DNA of 31,166 nt from JAMIFV01 sp035906055 (GCA_035906055.1 JAMIFV010000054.1:1-31166), one strand, 5' to 3'. Shown: positions 16,350-23,845, numbered from the stretch's first letter. Program-made: numbers and translations. Notes: a model not told the origin generated them from the sequence alone.

Positions 16350-16928
16350 TTAATTCGGCAATATCCTGTACCCCGCCCCGTCCCCCGACACGATGTCGAA
16401 CGACGCCCCTATCTGCCTTAGCTTTCCGCGCAGGCGGTAGATATGAGTCTCAAGCGTGTGGGTATCGGTGCCCTCCACATAGCCCCAAACTAACCTTAAG
16501 AGTTCATCCTTATGCATTGTATTGTCAATATTTTTATGCAATTCGATAAGAAGTTCTGCTTCCTTTTCCGTGAGATCGGTTCCCGCCGCCTTCCCCTCTG
16601 GCGCAAGCAGTTTCTCGCGCAAACTGAAACGACAATTGCCGATAGCTATGGTATCCTCACTGTCCTGCCGGGTTTTGGCTTGAAGCCGCTCGCGTATCGT
16701 ATATAAAAGCTCACTCAGGCGCACGGGCCTGCTAACATTAACGACCGGAACCATTTCAGGAGGCGTTATCTCAAGGGAATGTTTATCCAGCACCACCATG
16801 GATACCCCTTCAAGCTGTGTCGCCATTTCTTCCGGGGTCGCGGCCCTGCGCAATGCGCATCCGGGAAGTTCCGCCGCCAGAATATCGGCCAGCGCGGGTT
16901 CCTTACTGATAACAAGCACAGTATCCAT
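16350..16928 (-). CDS. OmpR-like winged-helix regulator with a degenerate receiver
   Basis: A 192-residue DNA-binding protein. The C-terminal half (about 95-192) is a clear OmpR/PhoB winged helix (LTEKEAELLIELH, DELLRLVWGYVEG, TDTHTLETHIYRLRGKLRQI). The N-terminal receiver is unusual. The acidic pair expected after the first beta strand is replaced (VLVISKEPAL), the Asp in VVLDKHS may be the phosphoacceptor position, the lysine of the KP motif is Arg (SRPVRL), and the stretch between them is about 30 residues shorter than normal. Classical phosphorylation is therefore doubtful. No histidine kinase gene is in the window. The start at 16928 fits the domain; an earlier ATG at 16955 would overlap ribA. 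Its start lies only 15 bp from that of divergent ribA. Confidence 0.8.
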   Translation of the reverse strand: MDTVLVISKEPALADILAAELPGCALRRAATPEEMATQLEGVSMVVLDKHSLEITPPEMVPVVNVSRPVRLSELLYTIRERLQAKTRQDSEDTIAIGNCRFSLREKLLAPEGKAAGTDLTEKEAELLIELHKNIDNTMHKDELLRLVWGYVEGTDTHTLETHIYRLRGKLRQIGASFDIVSGDGAGYRILPN

Positions 16929-16943
16929 AACGTTATTATGCCC

Positions 16944-17840
16944 ATGAATGAACAACCGTCACGCATTATCTTGGAAGTGGAACGCGCCATAAGCGACCTC
17001 AGGCGCGGCCAGCCGGTATTGATGACACAAGGTGCTATAGCGCAGCTCGTGCGTTCCGGCGAGCATCACCCGGAACTACCCGCCATACAGGACCCCGCCT
17101 CTGCCGCCGTCAAGCTCATGAAACTTGCCGGATTGCTGCCGCTTGCCGTGGTGGAAGATGCCGCCGGTGCCACAGGCCTGCTTTCGGCTTCCGCTGAATC
17201 CATCCATGCCTATCCTGCCGCGCTGGCCGCTGCGCTGGTGAAAGTGAGCGAAGCCACCGTGCCGCTGCCCGAAGCGGGGAATGCGCGTTTCATCGCGTTC
17301 CGCCCGCGCCTGGGGCACGAGGAGCATCTGGCCGTGGTGGTGGGCGATATCGCCTCGGCAAAAGCGCCGCTGGTGCGCCTGCATTCCTCCTGCGTCACCG
17401 GCGATATTTTCGCGAGCCTGCGCTGCGACTGCGGGCCGCAATTGCACAAGGCCCTGCGCACCATTGCCGAAGAAGGCACGGGCGCGGTACTCTATCTGAG
17501 CCAGGAGGGGCGCGGCATCGGCATCGCCAACAAACTGCGCGCCTACGCGCTGCAGGATGCGGGAATGGACACGGTTGAAGCCAACCTTGCGCTGGGCTTT
17601 GAAGCGGACGAACGCGACTTCGCCATTGCGGCGGGCATGCTTAAGCTGCTGGGCGTCTCTGCGGTCACGCTGCTGACTAATAACCCGCTGAAGCAGGAAG
17701 CGCTTGCCCAGCACGGCATCGGCGTTTCCGCCCGGCGCGACATCACCACCCCGCCCACCAGGCAAAACAAGGCGTATCTGGACACCAAAGCCGCCAAGAT
17801 GGGTCACACGTTCAAACATTCCACCTGCGGCAGCAATTGA
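16944..17840 (+). CDS. ribA: GTP cyclohydrolase II with N-terminal extra domain
   Basis: Opens GTP to the first pyrimidine intermediate of riboflavin synthesis in the cytosol. The catalytic domain (about 110-298) shows the zinc ligands Cys150, Cys161 and Cys163 in HSSCVTGD and LRCDCGPQL, then YLSQEGRGIGIANKLRAYAL and LLTNNPLK. The first ~105 residues (VERAISDLRRGQPVLMTQGA onward) resemble the non-catalytic or degenerate DHBP-synthase-like part found in many alphaproteobacterial RibA proteins and lack a complete ribB active site. I start at ATG 16944, with ATG 16938 as the alternative. Frames extending to 16779 run antisense inside the regulator gene and are unlikely. There is no ribosome binding site, and any promoter must lie inside the divergent regulator gene. 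Confidence 0.88.
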   Translation: MNEQPSRIILEVERAISDLRRGQPVLMTQGAIAQLVRSGEHHPELPAIQDPASAAVKLMKLAGLLPLAVVEDAAGATGLLSASAESIHAYPAALAAALVKVSEATVPLPEAGNARFIAFRPRLGHEEHLAVVVGDIASAKAPLVRLHSSCVTGDIFASLRCDCGPQLHKALRTIAEEGTGAVLYLSQEGRGIGIANKLRAYALQDAGMDTVEANLALGFEADERDFAIAAGMLKLLGVSAVTLLTNNPLKQEALAQHGIGVSARRDITTPPTRQNKAYLDTKAAKMGHTFKHSTCGSN

Positions 17841-17895
17841 GCCAAGGAACAAATCTGAAGGATAACGACGCCAATTCTTGAAATGCGAGGAGTAT

Positions 17896-18141
17896 ATGTC
17901 AGACATCAAATTCATTCACTTTCCCAAGATGGAAGTCTCCAAGGACGACCTCGTGATCGAGATCACCGGCAATGACGGCTACCTTGGCCGCCTTTACATA
18001 AGCAAAGGCTCGCTGGGCTTCCTGCCTAAAGGCAAGCAGTATGAAATGCTCACCTACACCTGGGACAAGTTCGCAAAACTCATGGAAAAACAGGAAAAGA
18101 AACGCCGCAACAAGCGCAAAGAAAAGAAAAAGGCCAAGTGA
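17896..18141 (+). CDS. Small basic-tailed protein of unknown function
   Basis: An 81-residue protein. I use ATG 17896, right after GAGGAG, in preference to the TTG at 17878. The first 60 residues look like a compact beta-rich domain (MEVSKDDLVIEITGNDGYLG, then LYISKGSLGFLPKG). The C-terminus is a dense Lys/Arg helix (EKQEKKRRNKRKEKKKAK), which could bind nucleic acid or membrane. No family recognised. Its stop overlaps the ATG of the next gene (TGATG), so they are translationally coupled. Confidence 0.6.
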   Translation: MSDIKFIHFPKMEVSKDDLVIEITGNDGYLGRLYISKGSLGFLPKGKQYEMLTYTWDKFAKLMEKQEKKRRNKRKEKKKAK

Positions 18142-19040
18142 TGCTGCAATGGAATGACCCGCGCCTTGTCTCGGCGGAGCCATTTGTTCCGCACAGTTAT
18201 GCGTTCCTGACCGAAACTCGCAATTTTACGCCGCAAGAAATCAGTGAGGAGCGCTACCTTGCCTCGCAGGAACGTTTCCATGCGATAAAGGATGTGGTGA
18301 TCCGGCGCATAACTTATCGTTGCGAGAGGTTGCGCATCACCGGCGCAATGCTGCTGCCCGCCAGCTTAAGCCCCGCCTCCTGCCCCATCCTTATCTATAA
18401 TCGCGGCGGCAACGGCAATTTCGGCATACTTTCGTCGCTGGTGCTTACGCGCCTTGCCGACTATGCGCGCGCGGGCTTTATTGTATTCGCCTCCAACTAT
18501 CGTGGCAATGACGGCAGCGAGGGGAAGGACGAATGGGGCGGCGCGGACGTGCAGGACGTGCTGGAACTGCTTTCCATCGCCCGCACCCACCCCGCATGGG
18601 ACGGCAGGAACATGTTCATGTACGGCCATTCGCGCGGGGGGATGATGACATTCCTCGCCATACGAAACGGCGCAAAACTCAATGCCGCCGTTTGCGTTGC
18701 GGGGCCGACCGACCCTTTGCTGCTCGGTAAGCAGCGCGCCGACATGCTGGCGATGTACCGCCACAGGATTCCGCAGTTCGACGAGCGGCAAGAAGCTGTT
18801 TTCGCCGACCGCAGCGCGCTTGCATGGGCCGAAAAACTCGACGTGCCCCTGTTACTGTTGCAGGGCGATAACGATACGCGTGTCGATGCCGCTCACACGC
18901 TGGCGCTGGACGCCGAACTCACCCGTCTCGGCAAGCCGCACAAAACCGTCATTTATCCCGGCGGCGACCACTCCCTCTCCTGCTTCCGCAAGGAATCGCG
19001 CGAGGAAATACTGGCATGGTTTAAGCAGTTTTCTCTTTAA
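18141..19040 (+). CDS. Alpha/beta hydrolase, prolyl-oligopeptidase (S9) type
   Basis: A 299-residue serine hydrolase without a signal peptide, so probably cytosolic. The nucleophile elbow GHSRGG places Ser164. Asp245 in QGDNDTRVDA and His277 in GGDHSLS complete the triad. The oxyanion region (YNRGGNGNFG, about 86-95) and SNYRGNDGSEG (118-128) are typical of the S9/DPP IV-like hydrolase fold. The beta-propeller of true prolyl oligopeptidases is missing. Substrate could be a short peptide or an ester. ATG 18141 overlaps the previous stop by 1 nt. Its 3' end overlaps convergent nth by 20 bp. Confidence 0.8.
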   Translation: MLQWNDPRLVSAEPFVPHSYAFLTETRNFTPQEISEERYLASQERFHAIKDVVIRRITYRCERLRITGAMLLPASLSPASCPILIYNRGGNGNFGILSSLVLTRLADYARAGFIVFASNYRGNDGSEGKDEWGGADVQDVLELLSIARTHPAWDGRNMFMYGHSRGGMMTFLAIRNGAKLNAAVCVAGPTDPLLLGKQRADMLAMYRHRIPQFDERQEAVFADRSALAWAEKLDVPLLLLQGDNDTRVDAAHTLALDAELTRLGKPHKTVIYPGGDHSLSCFRKESREEILAWFKQFSL

Positions 19041-19653
19041 ATTCGCACCACTGACAGATGATGCATTTCCCGCAGTCGGGCTTGCGCGCCTTGCATACAT
19101 AACGCCCATGCAGGATCAGCCAGTGATGCGCATGCAGTTTAAAAACATCCGGTATCACCTTCTCCAGCTGTTCTTCCACCGCCAGCGGCGTTTTGGCTTT
19201 CACCAGACCAATGCGGTTGGCCACGCGCAGCACATGCGTATCCACACCCATGGTAGGCCAGCCCAGCGCGCAATTGAGCCATACATTGGCGGTTTTTCGC
19301 CCTACACCGGGTAACGTCTGCAGCGCGTCCCGGTCATGCGGTATCTTGCCGTTAAACTCTTGCACCAGCTTCTGCGATAGCAGCAGAATATTCCTGGCCT
19401 TGGCGTTGAACAGCCCGATGGTCTTGATATAGGCCTTGATGCCTGCTTCCCCGAGCGCCGCCATCTTCTGCGGCGTATCCGCCACCCTGAACAAGGCAGG
19501 CGTTGCCTTGTTCACCCCCGCATCGGTCGCCTGCGCGGAAAGCACAATAGCTACCAGCAGCGTGAATTCATTCGTGGAGTAGAGTTCGGTAACGGGAGTG
19601 GGATTTGCATTGCACAAGGCGGTGAACAGCGAACGCACCGCGTCGCGTTTCAC
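19021..19653 (-). CDS. nth: Endonuclease III (DNA glycosylase/AP lyase)
   Basis: Removes oxidised pyrimidines and nicks abasic sites in base excision repair. The helix-hairpin-helix LPGVGRKTA precedes catalytic Lys120 and Asp138 (GVDTHVLRVANR), the same numbers as in E. coli Nth. The C-terminal [4Fe-4S] loop has C-x6-C-x2-C-x5-C spacing (VCKARKPDCGKC, then IICQWC). The 210-residue length is normal. The start is GTG (19651-19653), overlapping the stop of the pmtA-like gene by 4 bp, so the pair is coupled. The 3' end overlaps the convergent hydrolase by 20 bp. Confidence 0.95.
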   Translation of the reverse strand: MKRDAVRSLFTALCNANPTPVTELYSTNEFTLLVAIVLSAQATDAGVNKATPALFRVADTPQKMAALGEAGIKAYIKTIGLFNAKARNILLLSQKLVQEFNGKIPHDRDALQTLPGVGRKTANVWLNCALGWPTMGVDTHVLRVANRIGLVKAKTPLAVEEQLEKVIPDVFKLHAHHWLILHGRYVCKARKPDCGKCIICQWCEFKEKTA

Positions 19654-20240
19654 GCGTGCACTTCCTCAGCATTAGCCTGATAGGTCCATACGCGGGCGGG
19701 CGGGATATTCAGCAGCACGTTCTTCTTCACGTTGCCCCTGATGCCAATCTCTTTCTGGTTTGGCTTAGGCACGGGCGAAACAAGGCCGTAAGTATACTGG
19801 ATGTACAGGCCATCTTTCTTGAGCGCCTTGAAGCAGGAATTGACGATCTCGTGGCGCACATCGTGCGGCATGTTGAGCAGCGGAAGGCTGGAAACCACCG
19901 CACCAACCTGGCCAATGCCAAGCGCTTTCACAATATCGCTGGTATTGCGCGCATCGCCCAGCTCTACGCGAACATCGGGGAATTTATTGGTAAGGCGCTT
20001 GAGAAACTGCTTTTCGCGTTCGATAATGATAAGTTTTTCGGACTTCACGCCTGCATCAAGGATAGCCCGTGTAACCGCGCCGTTACCTGCGCCAAGCTCG
20101 ATGACAAATTCATCTTCCGCAACGAGCAGCTGTGCGGCCATGGCTTTGGAAAGGCTCTTACCGCTCGCAAAAGGGTTACCTACTTTGCGGGGGTTGCGCA
20201 GGAAAGCAAGAAAAAACAGGCGCCTGTCGCGTGAGAGCAT
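19650..20240 (-). CDS. PmtA-like phospholipid N-methyltransferase
   Basis: A 196-residue SAM-dependent methyltransferase. The N-terminus (FFLAFLRNPRKVGNPFASGK) with its FLRNP-x-x-VG pattern, the SAM-binding loop VIELGAGNGAVTRAIL (about 46-61), the acidic IIIERE and the SSLPLLNMP motif fit the Sinorhizobium/Rhodobacter-type PmtA. That enzyme converts phosphatidylethanolamine to phosphatidylcholine via methylated intermediates at the inner membrane. The related rRNA adenine dimethylases (KsgA) share the fold but are longer. AGGG lies 6 nt before the ATG. The gene is 12 bp downstream of rpmJ and coupled to nth. Substrate assignment is by family only. Confidence 0.7.
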   Translation of the reverse strand: MLSRDRRLFFLAFLRNPRKVGNPFASGKSLSKAMAAQLLVAEDEFVIELGAGNGAVTRAILDAGVKSEKLIIIEREKQFLKRLTNKFPDVRVELGDARNTSDIVKALGIGQVGAVVSSLPLLNMPHDVRHEIVNSCFKALKKDGLYIQYTYGLVSPVPKPNQKEIGIRGNVKKNVLLNIPPARVWTYQANAEEVHA

Positions 20241-20252
20241 ATTGACCCTGTG

Positions 20253-20378
20253 TTATCCCTGACGGGCTTTGAAACGCGGATTGGACTTATTGATGACATA
20301 AACACGGCCTTTGCGGCGAACCACTCGGCAGTTTTTATCGCGCTTTTTCGCGGACTTAAGGGAGCTGAGAACTTTCAT
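20253..20378 (-). CDS. rpmJ: 50S ribosomal protein bL36
   Basis: A 41-residue ribosomal protein. It begins MKVLSSLKSAKKRDKNCRVV and ends RRKGRVYVINKSNPRFKARQ plus Gly, the standard bL36 pattern in alphaproteobacteria. Only one Cys is left, so this is the zinc-independent form. An AAAGG site lies 9 nt upstream of ATG 20376-20378 and a good promoter lies 28 nt further up. The pmtA-like gene begins 12 bp after the stop, so bL36, phospholipid methyltransferase and nth may be on one message. Confidence 0.93.
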   Translation of the reverse strand: MKVLSSLKSAKKRDKNCRVVRRKGRVYVINKSNPRFKARQG

Positions 20379-20405
20379 AATCTGTGCCTTTTTGGATGAG
20401 GTGCT

Positions 20406-20434
20406 TTTCTAGTTCCAGTGAGCGTATGTGTCAA
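20406..20434 (-). promoter_or_regulatory. Likely rpmJ promoter
   Basis: On the minus strand TTGACA (20429-20434) is followed after exactly 17 bp by TAGAAA (20406-20411). The -35 box is perfect and the -10 box matches 4 of 6. Transcription would start near 20399, leaving a 21-nt leader that contains the AAAGG ribosome binding site. Confidence 0.6.
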
Positions 20435-20489
20435 CGGAAAAATGAGTATCCACACATAATGCCCATATATGCGTGGCCTTTAGGGTAGT

Positions 20490-20592
20490 CCTTTGAAATC
20501 AGGGCTTTTCGAGAACCGGAGCGGAGCGTACGTGAAAGTACGTGAGACCGCAAAGCGCAGAAAACGCTGTTTGCAGCCAGCCGCAGTAGAGA
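20490..20592. repeat. Structured spacer downstream of the atp operon
   Basis: This stretch between atpF and the rpmJ promoter has no gene. It contains the direct repeat GTACGTGA (20528-20535 and 20538-20545), nested with the inverted repeat CGTAC/GTACG (20527-20542) and GC-rich segments. There is no T-run typical of a rho-independent terminator. It may be the 3' untranslated region of the atp message or a copy of a dispersed repeat. Confidence 0.35.
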
Positions 20593-21111
20593 TTAATTGA
20601 TCTTTTTGGCGATGTCCTGGGCGGCGCGGCGGACCAGTTCGTCATTGCCCCCCTGCTCAAGATATTCCGCGATAAGCTTCTGCGAAGCCAGCAGCGAAAT
20701 ATCCGCTACATAGCTCTGCACATCTGCGATAGCCCTGGACTCCGCCTGCGCGATCTTTTCCATGGCGAGACGCATGCGCTTTTCCAGCGCCTGCCTGAGG
20801 TCGGCTTCCGCCTTGTCGGCGATGCGGGCCGCATCAGCGCGGGTAGTGGCAAGCATGGATTCCGCTTCCTGCAGCGATTCGCGCTGCTTCTTCTGGTATG
20901 CGGCCAGCGCTTCCAGCGCTTCCTCCCTCAGGCGGCGTGCTTCAGCAAGTTCCGCCGCGATCTGGCTGGAACGGCCATCCAGCACCCTGACAAGGGCTTT
21001 GGCGACCGGCCTGAACGCCAGCAGCACGAACACGACGAAGGACACGGCCACCCAGAAACCAGGGTTCTGGTAAAACGCCTCGTGAACTACGTGTACGGTT
21101 TCATGTTCCAT
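20593..21111 (-). CDS. atpF: ATP synthase F0 subunit b
   Basis: One of the two peripheral-stalk subunits of the H+-ATP synthase. The 172 residues have an N-terminal membrane helix (about 18-36, PGFWVAVSFVVFVLLAF), followed by a long Ala/Glu/Arg-rich coiled coil (about 45-140) that reaches to F1. As in other alphaproteobacteria, it follows a separate b' gene, so the stalk is a b/b' heterodimer. It is last in the F0 operon. The ATG lies 3 nt after the b' stop, with GGGGCT upstream. The F1 genes are not in the window. Confidence 0.92.
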   Translation of the reverse strand: MEHETVHVVHEAFYQNPGFWVAVSFVVFVLLAFRPVAKALVRVLDGRSSQIAAELAEARRLREEALEALAAYQKKQRESLQEAESMLATTRADAARIADKAEADLRQALEKRMRLAMEKIAQAESRAIADVQSYVADISLLASQKLIAEYLEQGGNDELVRRAAQDIAKKIN

Positions 21112-21114
21112 GGC

Positions 21115-21609
21115 TCAGAGCCCCTTTTCCTTGATAAGGGTGGCGACTGCCGCATCGGCGGCCTTGGCGTCCGGCTTGTGGCCGGTCACCGCGCTGCTGA
21201 TGGCAATCGCCATTTCGGAAGCAACTGCGGAGATCTTGCCCATCACGCTTTTAGTAGCCGTTGCGATATCCGCTTGTGACTGAACCACCTTTTTCTCGAT
21301 CTCGCCGTCCAGTTCCGCCTGACGCTTGGCAGCGCGCGCGGCTATTTCAGCCTGCGTTTCGCTGAGCATGGCCTGAGAACGTGCGCGGGCATGCACCAGC
21401 GCCTTCTCATAATGCTCTTTCGCCAGTTCCGCATCTGCCTTCATGCGACGCGCTTCTTCAATGTCGCTGTTGATCGTGTCAGCGCGCAACGTCAGCACGG
21501 ACTGCACGCGCGGCAAGAGCTTGCGCGCGAGCAGCACGTACAATGCAATGAAGCAGATGGTCAGCCAGAAAATCTGCGACGAAAAACTGGATGGGTCGAG
21601 TTGTGGCAC
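21115..21609 (-). CDS. atpF': ATP synthase F0 subunit b'
   Basis: The second peripheral-stalk subunit, 164 residues. It starts MPQLDPSSFSSQIFWLTICF, a block typical of b' proteins. The membrane helix spans about 12-30, then a long coiled coil runs to about 120. Separate b and b' genes are characteristic of alphaproteobacteria, cyanobacteria and some others. The start codon is GTG (21607-21609), supported by AGGGG about 6 nt upstream. The b gene follows 3 nt after its stop. Confidence 0.92.
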   Translation of the reverse strand: MPQLDPSSFSSQIFWLTICFIALYVLLARKLLPRVQSVLTLRADTINSDIEEARRMKADAELAKEHYEKALVHARARSQAMLSETQAEIAARAAKRQAELDGEIEKKVVQSQADIATATKSVMGKISAVASEMAIAISSAVTGHKPDAKAADAAVATLIKEKGL

Positions 21610-21657
21610 AGACGCCCCTACACTACGTGTTAATTATATAATCACTACGTGACGTGA

Positions 21658-21900
21658 TTAGTTCACAACGTAGAGGATAAGGATGGCGATAACGAACGCC
21701 AGAAGGCCCATGAATTCGGCCAGTGCCATGCCCAGCAGCGCGAAGCCCTTGATCTTGCCTTCAGCACCGGGGTTGCGCGCGATGCCGTTGAGGGCAGCGG
21801 AGAAAATGAGGCCTACACCGATAGCGGCGCCGAGCATGCCGATGGTGGTGATACCTGCACCGAGGTATTTGCCAAAGAGTTTAAGTGTTTCTGCGTCCAT
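21658..21900 (-). CDS. atpE: ATP synthase F0 subunit c (rotor ring)
   Basis: An 80-residue, two-helix proteolipid that forms the proton-driven rotor in the inner membrane. The first helix has the glycine pattern GMLGAAIGVGLIF (about 21-33), the polar loop is ARNPGAEGKI, and the second helix carries the proton-binding Glu62 (ALAEFMGLLAF). The residue after Glu62 is Phe rather than the Thr or Ser of sodium-type rings, so proton coupling is expected. AAGGAT lies 7 nt before the ATG. It lies 45 bp downstream of atpB. Confidence 0.95.
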   Translation of the reverse strand: MDAETLKLFGKYLGAGITTIGMLGAAIGVGLIFSAALNGIARNPGAEGKIKGFALLGMALAEFMGLLAFVIAILILYVVN

Positions 21901-21945
21901 TACGTTATCCTTTCAAAAAGTGTTTAGTCAGTTAGTCATTAACGA

Positions 21946-22689
21946 TTAATGCATGTGAAGCGCGTCATTGAGGTAAACGCTGCACAGCAATGCGAATATG
22001 TAAGCCTGAAGGCAGGCCACAAATATCTCAAAACCTGTAAATATCAACAGAAATGCGAAGGGGAAAACACCCATAAGGCCCACGCCGACGAAGGACGCCA
22101 TGATCTTCATAAGCGTATGGCCGGCCATCATATTGGCGGCAAGTCGGATGGAGAGGCTCACCGGGCGCGCCAGATACGAGAAGAACTCGATGATGATCAT
22201 GAACACTTTCAGCAACAGCCCGCCGATACCGCCGGGAAGGCCCTGCGGCACGAAGAAGTGCAGGAAATGCAGGCCGTGCTTCCAGAAGCCCACGCAGGTA
22301 ACGCCCACAAACACGAAGGCCGCAAACGCGAAGGTAACGATGATATGGCTGGTCACCGTAAAGGAGAATGGCACCATGCCCAGCAGGTTGCAGAACAGCA
22401 CGAAGATAAACAGCGAGAAGATGATGGGGAAGAATTTAAGGCCTTCCTTGCCGGCATTCTCCGAGATCATATCCGCTACGAAACCGTAGACCATTTCCAC
22501 CATGGACTGGAAACGCCCCGGAACCAGTGCGCGCTTGCGCATGCCGAGGCTCATGAACAGGCTTACGCACAGAACCGCGATGACCATGAACAGGGAAGCG
22601 TTGGTAAAGCTCAGATCATACCCAGCGACTTCGATGGGAACGAGCTTTTTGACATCAAACTGTGCCAGGGGACTATGGTTCGCGCTCAC
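21946..22689 (-). CDS. atpB: ATP synthase F0 subunit a
   Basis: A 247-residue integral membrane protein forming the two proton half-channels next to the c ring. The essential arginine is Arg182 in SIRLAANMMAGH. Other family blocks are FSLFIFVLFCNLLGMVPFSF and the C-terminal FEIFVACLQAYIFALL. About five or six membrane helices can be seen. The start is GTG (22687-22689), with AAGG 5 nt upstream overlapping the end of the atpI gene (8 bp apart). Confidence 0.95.
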   Translation of the reverse strand: MSANHSPLAQFDVKKLVPIEVAGYDLSFTNASLFMVIAVLCVSLFMSLGMRKRALVPGRFQSMVEMVYGFVADMISENAGKEGLKFFPIIFSLFIFVLFCNLLGMVPFSFTVTSHIIVTFAFAAFVFVGVTCVGFWKHGLHFLHFFVPQGLPGGIGGLLLKVFMIIIEFFSYLARPVSLSIRLAANMMAGHTLMKIMASFVGVGLMGVFPFAFLLIFTGFEIFVACLQAYIFALLCSVYLNDALHMH

Positions 22690-22697
22690 GTGTGCCT

Positions 22698-23021
22698 TTA
22701 TTCGTCGTTAGTCGTTTCTTCCGCAGCTTTCGAAAGCTCCTGTGCCGTGCGATACAGGGTCAGGAATCCGGCAGCTGCACCAAAAAACAGGCAAATCACC
22801 ATTAGAAACGGGGAAGTGCCCAGCCACTCGTCGAGATACAGGCCTATGCCCATTCCCACCAGCACCCCGCACACAAGCTCAACACCCATGCGCATGCCGG
22901 CGGCTGTCCTGCTGGGAGCTGGCTTGTTATGGCCCGGCCTTCCGGCAGATTCCTTCTCGTCAAAGCGCTCTATGGCTTCCCCTAACGTATCAAGCGAAGG
23001 CAATGAAGAACGCTCTTTCAT
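22698..23021 (-). CDS. atpI: AtpI/AtpZ-family protein of the F0 operon
   Basis: A 107-residue protein with a hydrophilic N-terminal 40 residues and two membrane helices (about 45-67 and 72-92: MGVELVCGVLVGMGIGLYLD and PFLMVICLFFGAAAGF). Proteins of this family precede atpB in many F0 operons and help c-ring assembly or Mg2+ handling. They are not part of the final enzyme. It is first in the operon atpI-B-E-F'-F. The ribosome binding site is weak, and a TTGACA box lies just upstream. Confidence 0.85.
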   Translation of the reverse strand: MKERSSLPSLDTLGEAIERFDEKESAGRPGHNKPAPSRTAAGMRMGVELVCGVLVGMGIGLYLDEWLGTSPFLMVICLFFGAAAGFLTLYRTAQELSKAAEETTNDE

Positions 23022-23030
23022 GGCGGACTC

Positions 23031-23058
23031 TAACTAGCAGTTAACGCTGCGCTGTCAA
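23031..23058 (-). promoter_or_regulatory. Candidate promoter of the atp operon
   Basis: On the minus strand TTGACA (23053-23058) is followed after 16 bp by TAGTTA (23031-23036). The start site would fall only about 3 nt before the atpI ATG, giving a nearly leaderless message, so either the -10 assignment or the atpI start may be wrong. Confidence 0.3.
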
Positions 23059-23069
23059 GCAGTTTGCCA

Positions 23070-23783
23070 TTATTTTTTCAATGGCGTACCAAGTGCTTTG
23101 TCGATAGCACGGGTGACAGCGGCAAGGGAGTGATCTCCCTTGATAATTTCGTTATTAAGGTACAGGGTCGGGGTAGCGGTCACCTTGAACTGGGCCTGCG
23201 CTTCCTGATAGACCAGCAATACCGCGCTCTGCACGTCCTTATTGGCAAGGCATGCGTCGAATTTGCTGCGCTCCATGCCGCCCAGCACGGCGATTCCCGC
23301 CAGCGCTTCACGGTAGCTTACGTCATACGCCCATTTATCCTGGGTGTTGAACAGCACCTTCACATAAGACTGACGCTGGCCGGGTTCGGCGCAATAGACC
23401 ATATGGGATGCGTCCAGCGCGGGCTGATTAAGCGGGAAGCTGCGGAACACAAGGCGCAGCTTGCCGGTATCGATATAGTCCTTCTGCAGCGTGGGGAACA
23501 CTTCCTTATAGAACTGGCCGCAATGTGAGCAGGAATAGGACGCATATTCCACAAGGGTCAGCGGCGCGTCATCCTTGCCGTATACCACGTCGGAATCCTT
23601 GGGTTCGTATTTGAACGCACCGAGCGTTGCGATCTCGCCGGATTTTGCATCCTTGCCTTCGGCCTTGGCCGCAGCTTCGGCGGGCTTCTCAGCCGCCTTG
23701 TCTGCATGTTTTTCTGCCGTTTCGGCCCATACGGAGGTGGTGGATGCCAGAAGGAAGCTTAAGGTAGCGAGAGTGCGGATCAT
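23070..23783 (-). CDS. DsbA-like periplasmic thiol-disulfide oxidoreductase
   Basis: A 237-residue exported thioredoxin-fold protein. I use ATG 23781-23783, which has AAGG upstream and gives a proper Sec signal peptide (MIRTLATLSFLLASTTSVWA). The frame could extend further up, but that part would mask the signal. An Ala/Glu/Lys-rich linker (about 21-48) follows. The active site Cys85-Ser-His-Cys88 sits in YASYSCSHCGQFY, and TATPTLYLN holds the cis-proline. This is the pattern of alphaproteobacterial DsbA-like (Thioredoxin_4) proteins that introduce or shuffle disulfides. It lies downstream of the dciA-like gene on the same strand, as often seen in alphaproteobacteria. Confidence 0.87.
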   Translation of the reverse strand: MIRTLATLSFLLASTTSVWAETAEKHADKAAEKPAEAAAKAEGKDAKSGEIATLGAFKYEPKDSDVVYGKDDAPLTLVEYASYSCSHCGQFYKEVFPTLQKDYIDTGKLRLVFRSFPLNQPALDASHMVYCAEPGQRQSYVKVLFNTQDKWAYDVSYREALAGIAVLGGMERSKFDACLANKDVQSAVLLVYQEAQAQFKVTATPTLYLNNEIIKGDHSLAAVTRAIDKALGTPLKK

Positions 23784-23845
23784 ATATGCCTTACTGATTG
23801 GTGGATGTGAAACCGTGGTAATAATACAGCGAGAAAAACGCTTTT

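Noticed and set aside
16779..16943. Extension of ribA upstream to 16779
   Set aside because: The extra residues are encoded antisense inside the regulator gene and do not look like a protein domain. Homologues start near ERAISDLRRG.
21658..21900. A sodium-translocating c ring
   Set aside because: The residue after the ion-binding Glu62 is Phe, and the helix-1 Gln typical of sodium rings is absent, so proton coupling is more likely.
21949..23037. A 362-codon plus-strand frame opposite atpB and atpI
   Set aside because: It is His/Lys-rich without motifs and runs across two clear F0 genes on the other strand.
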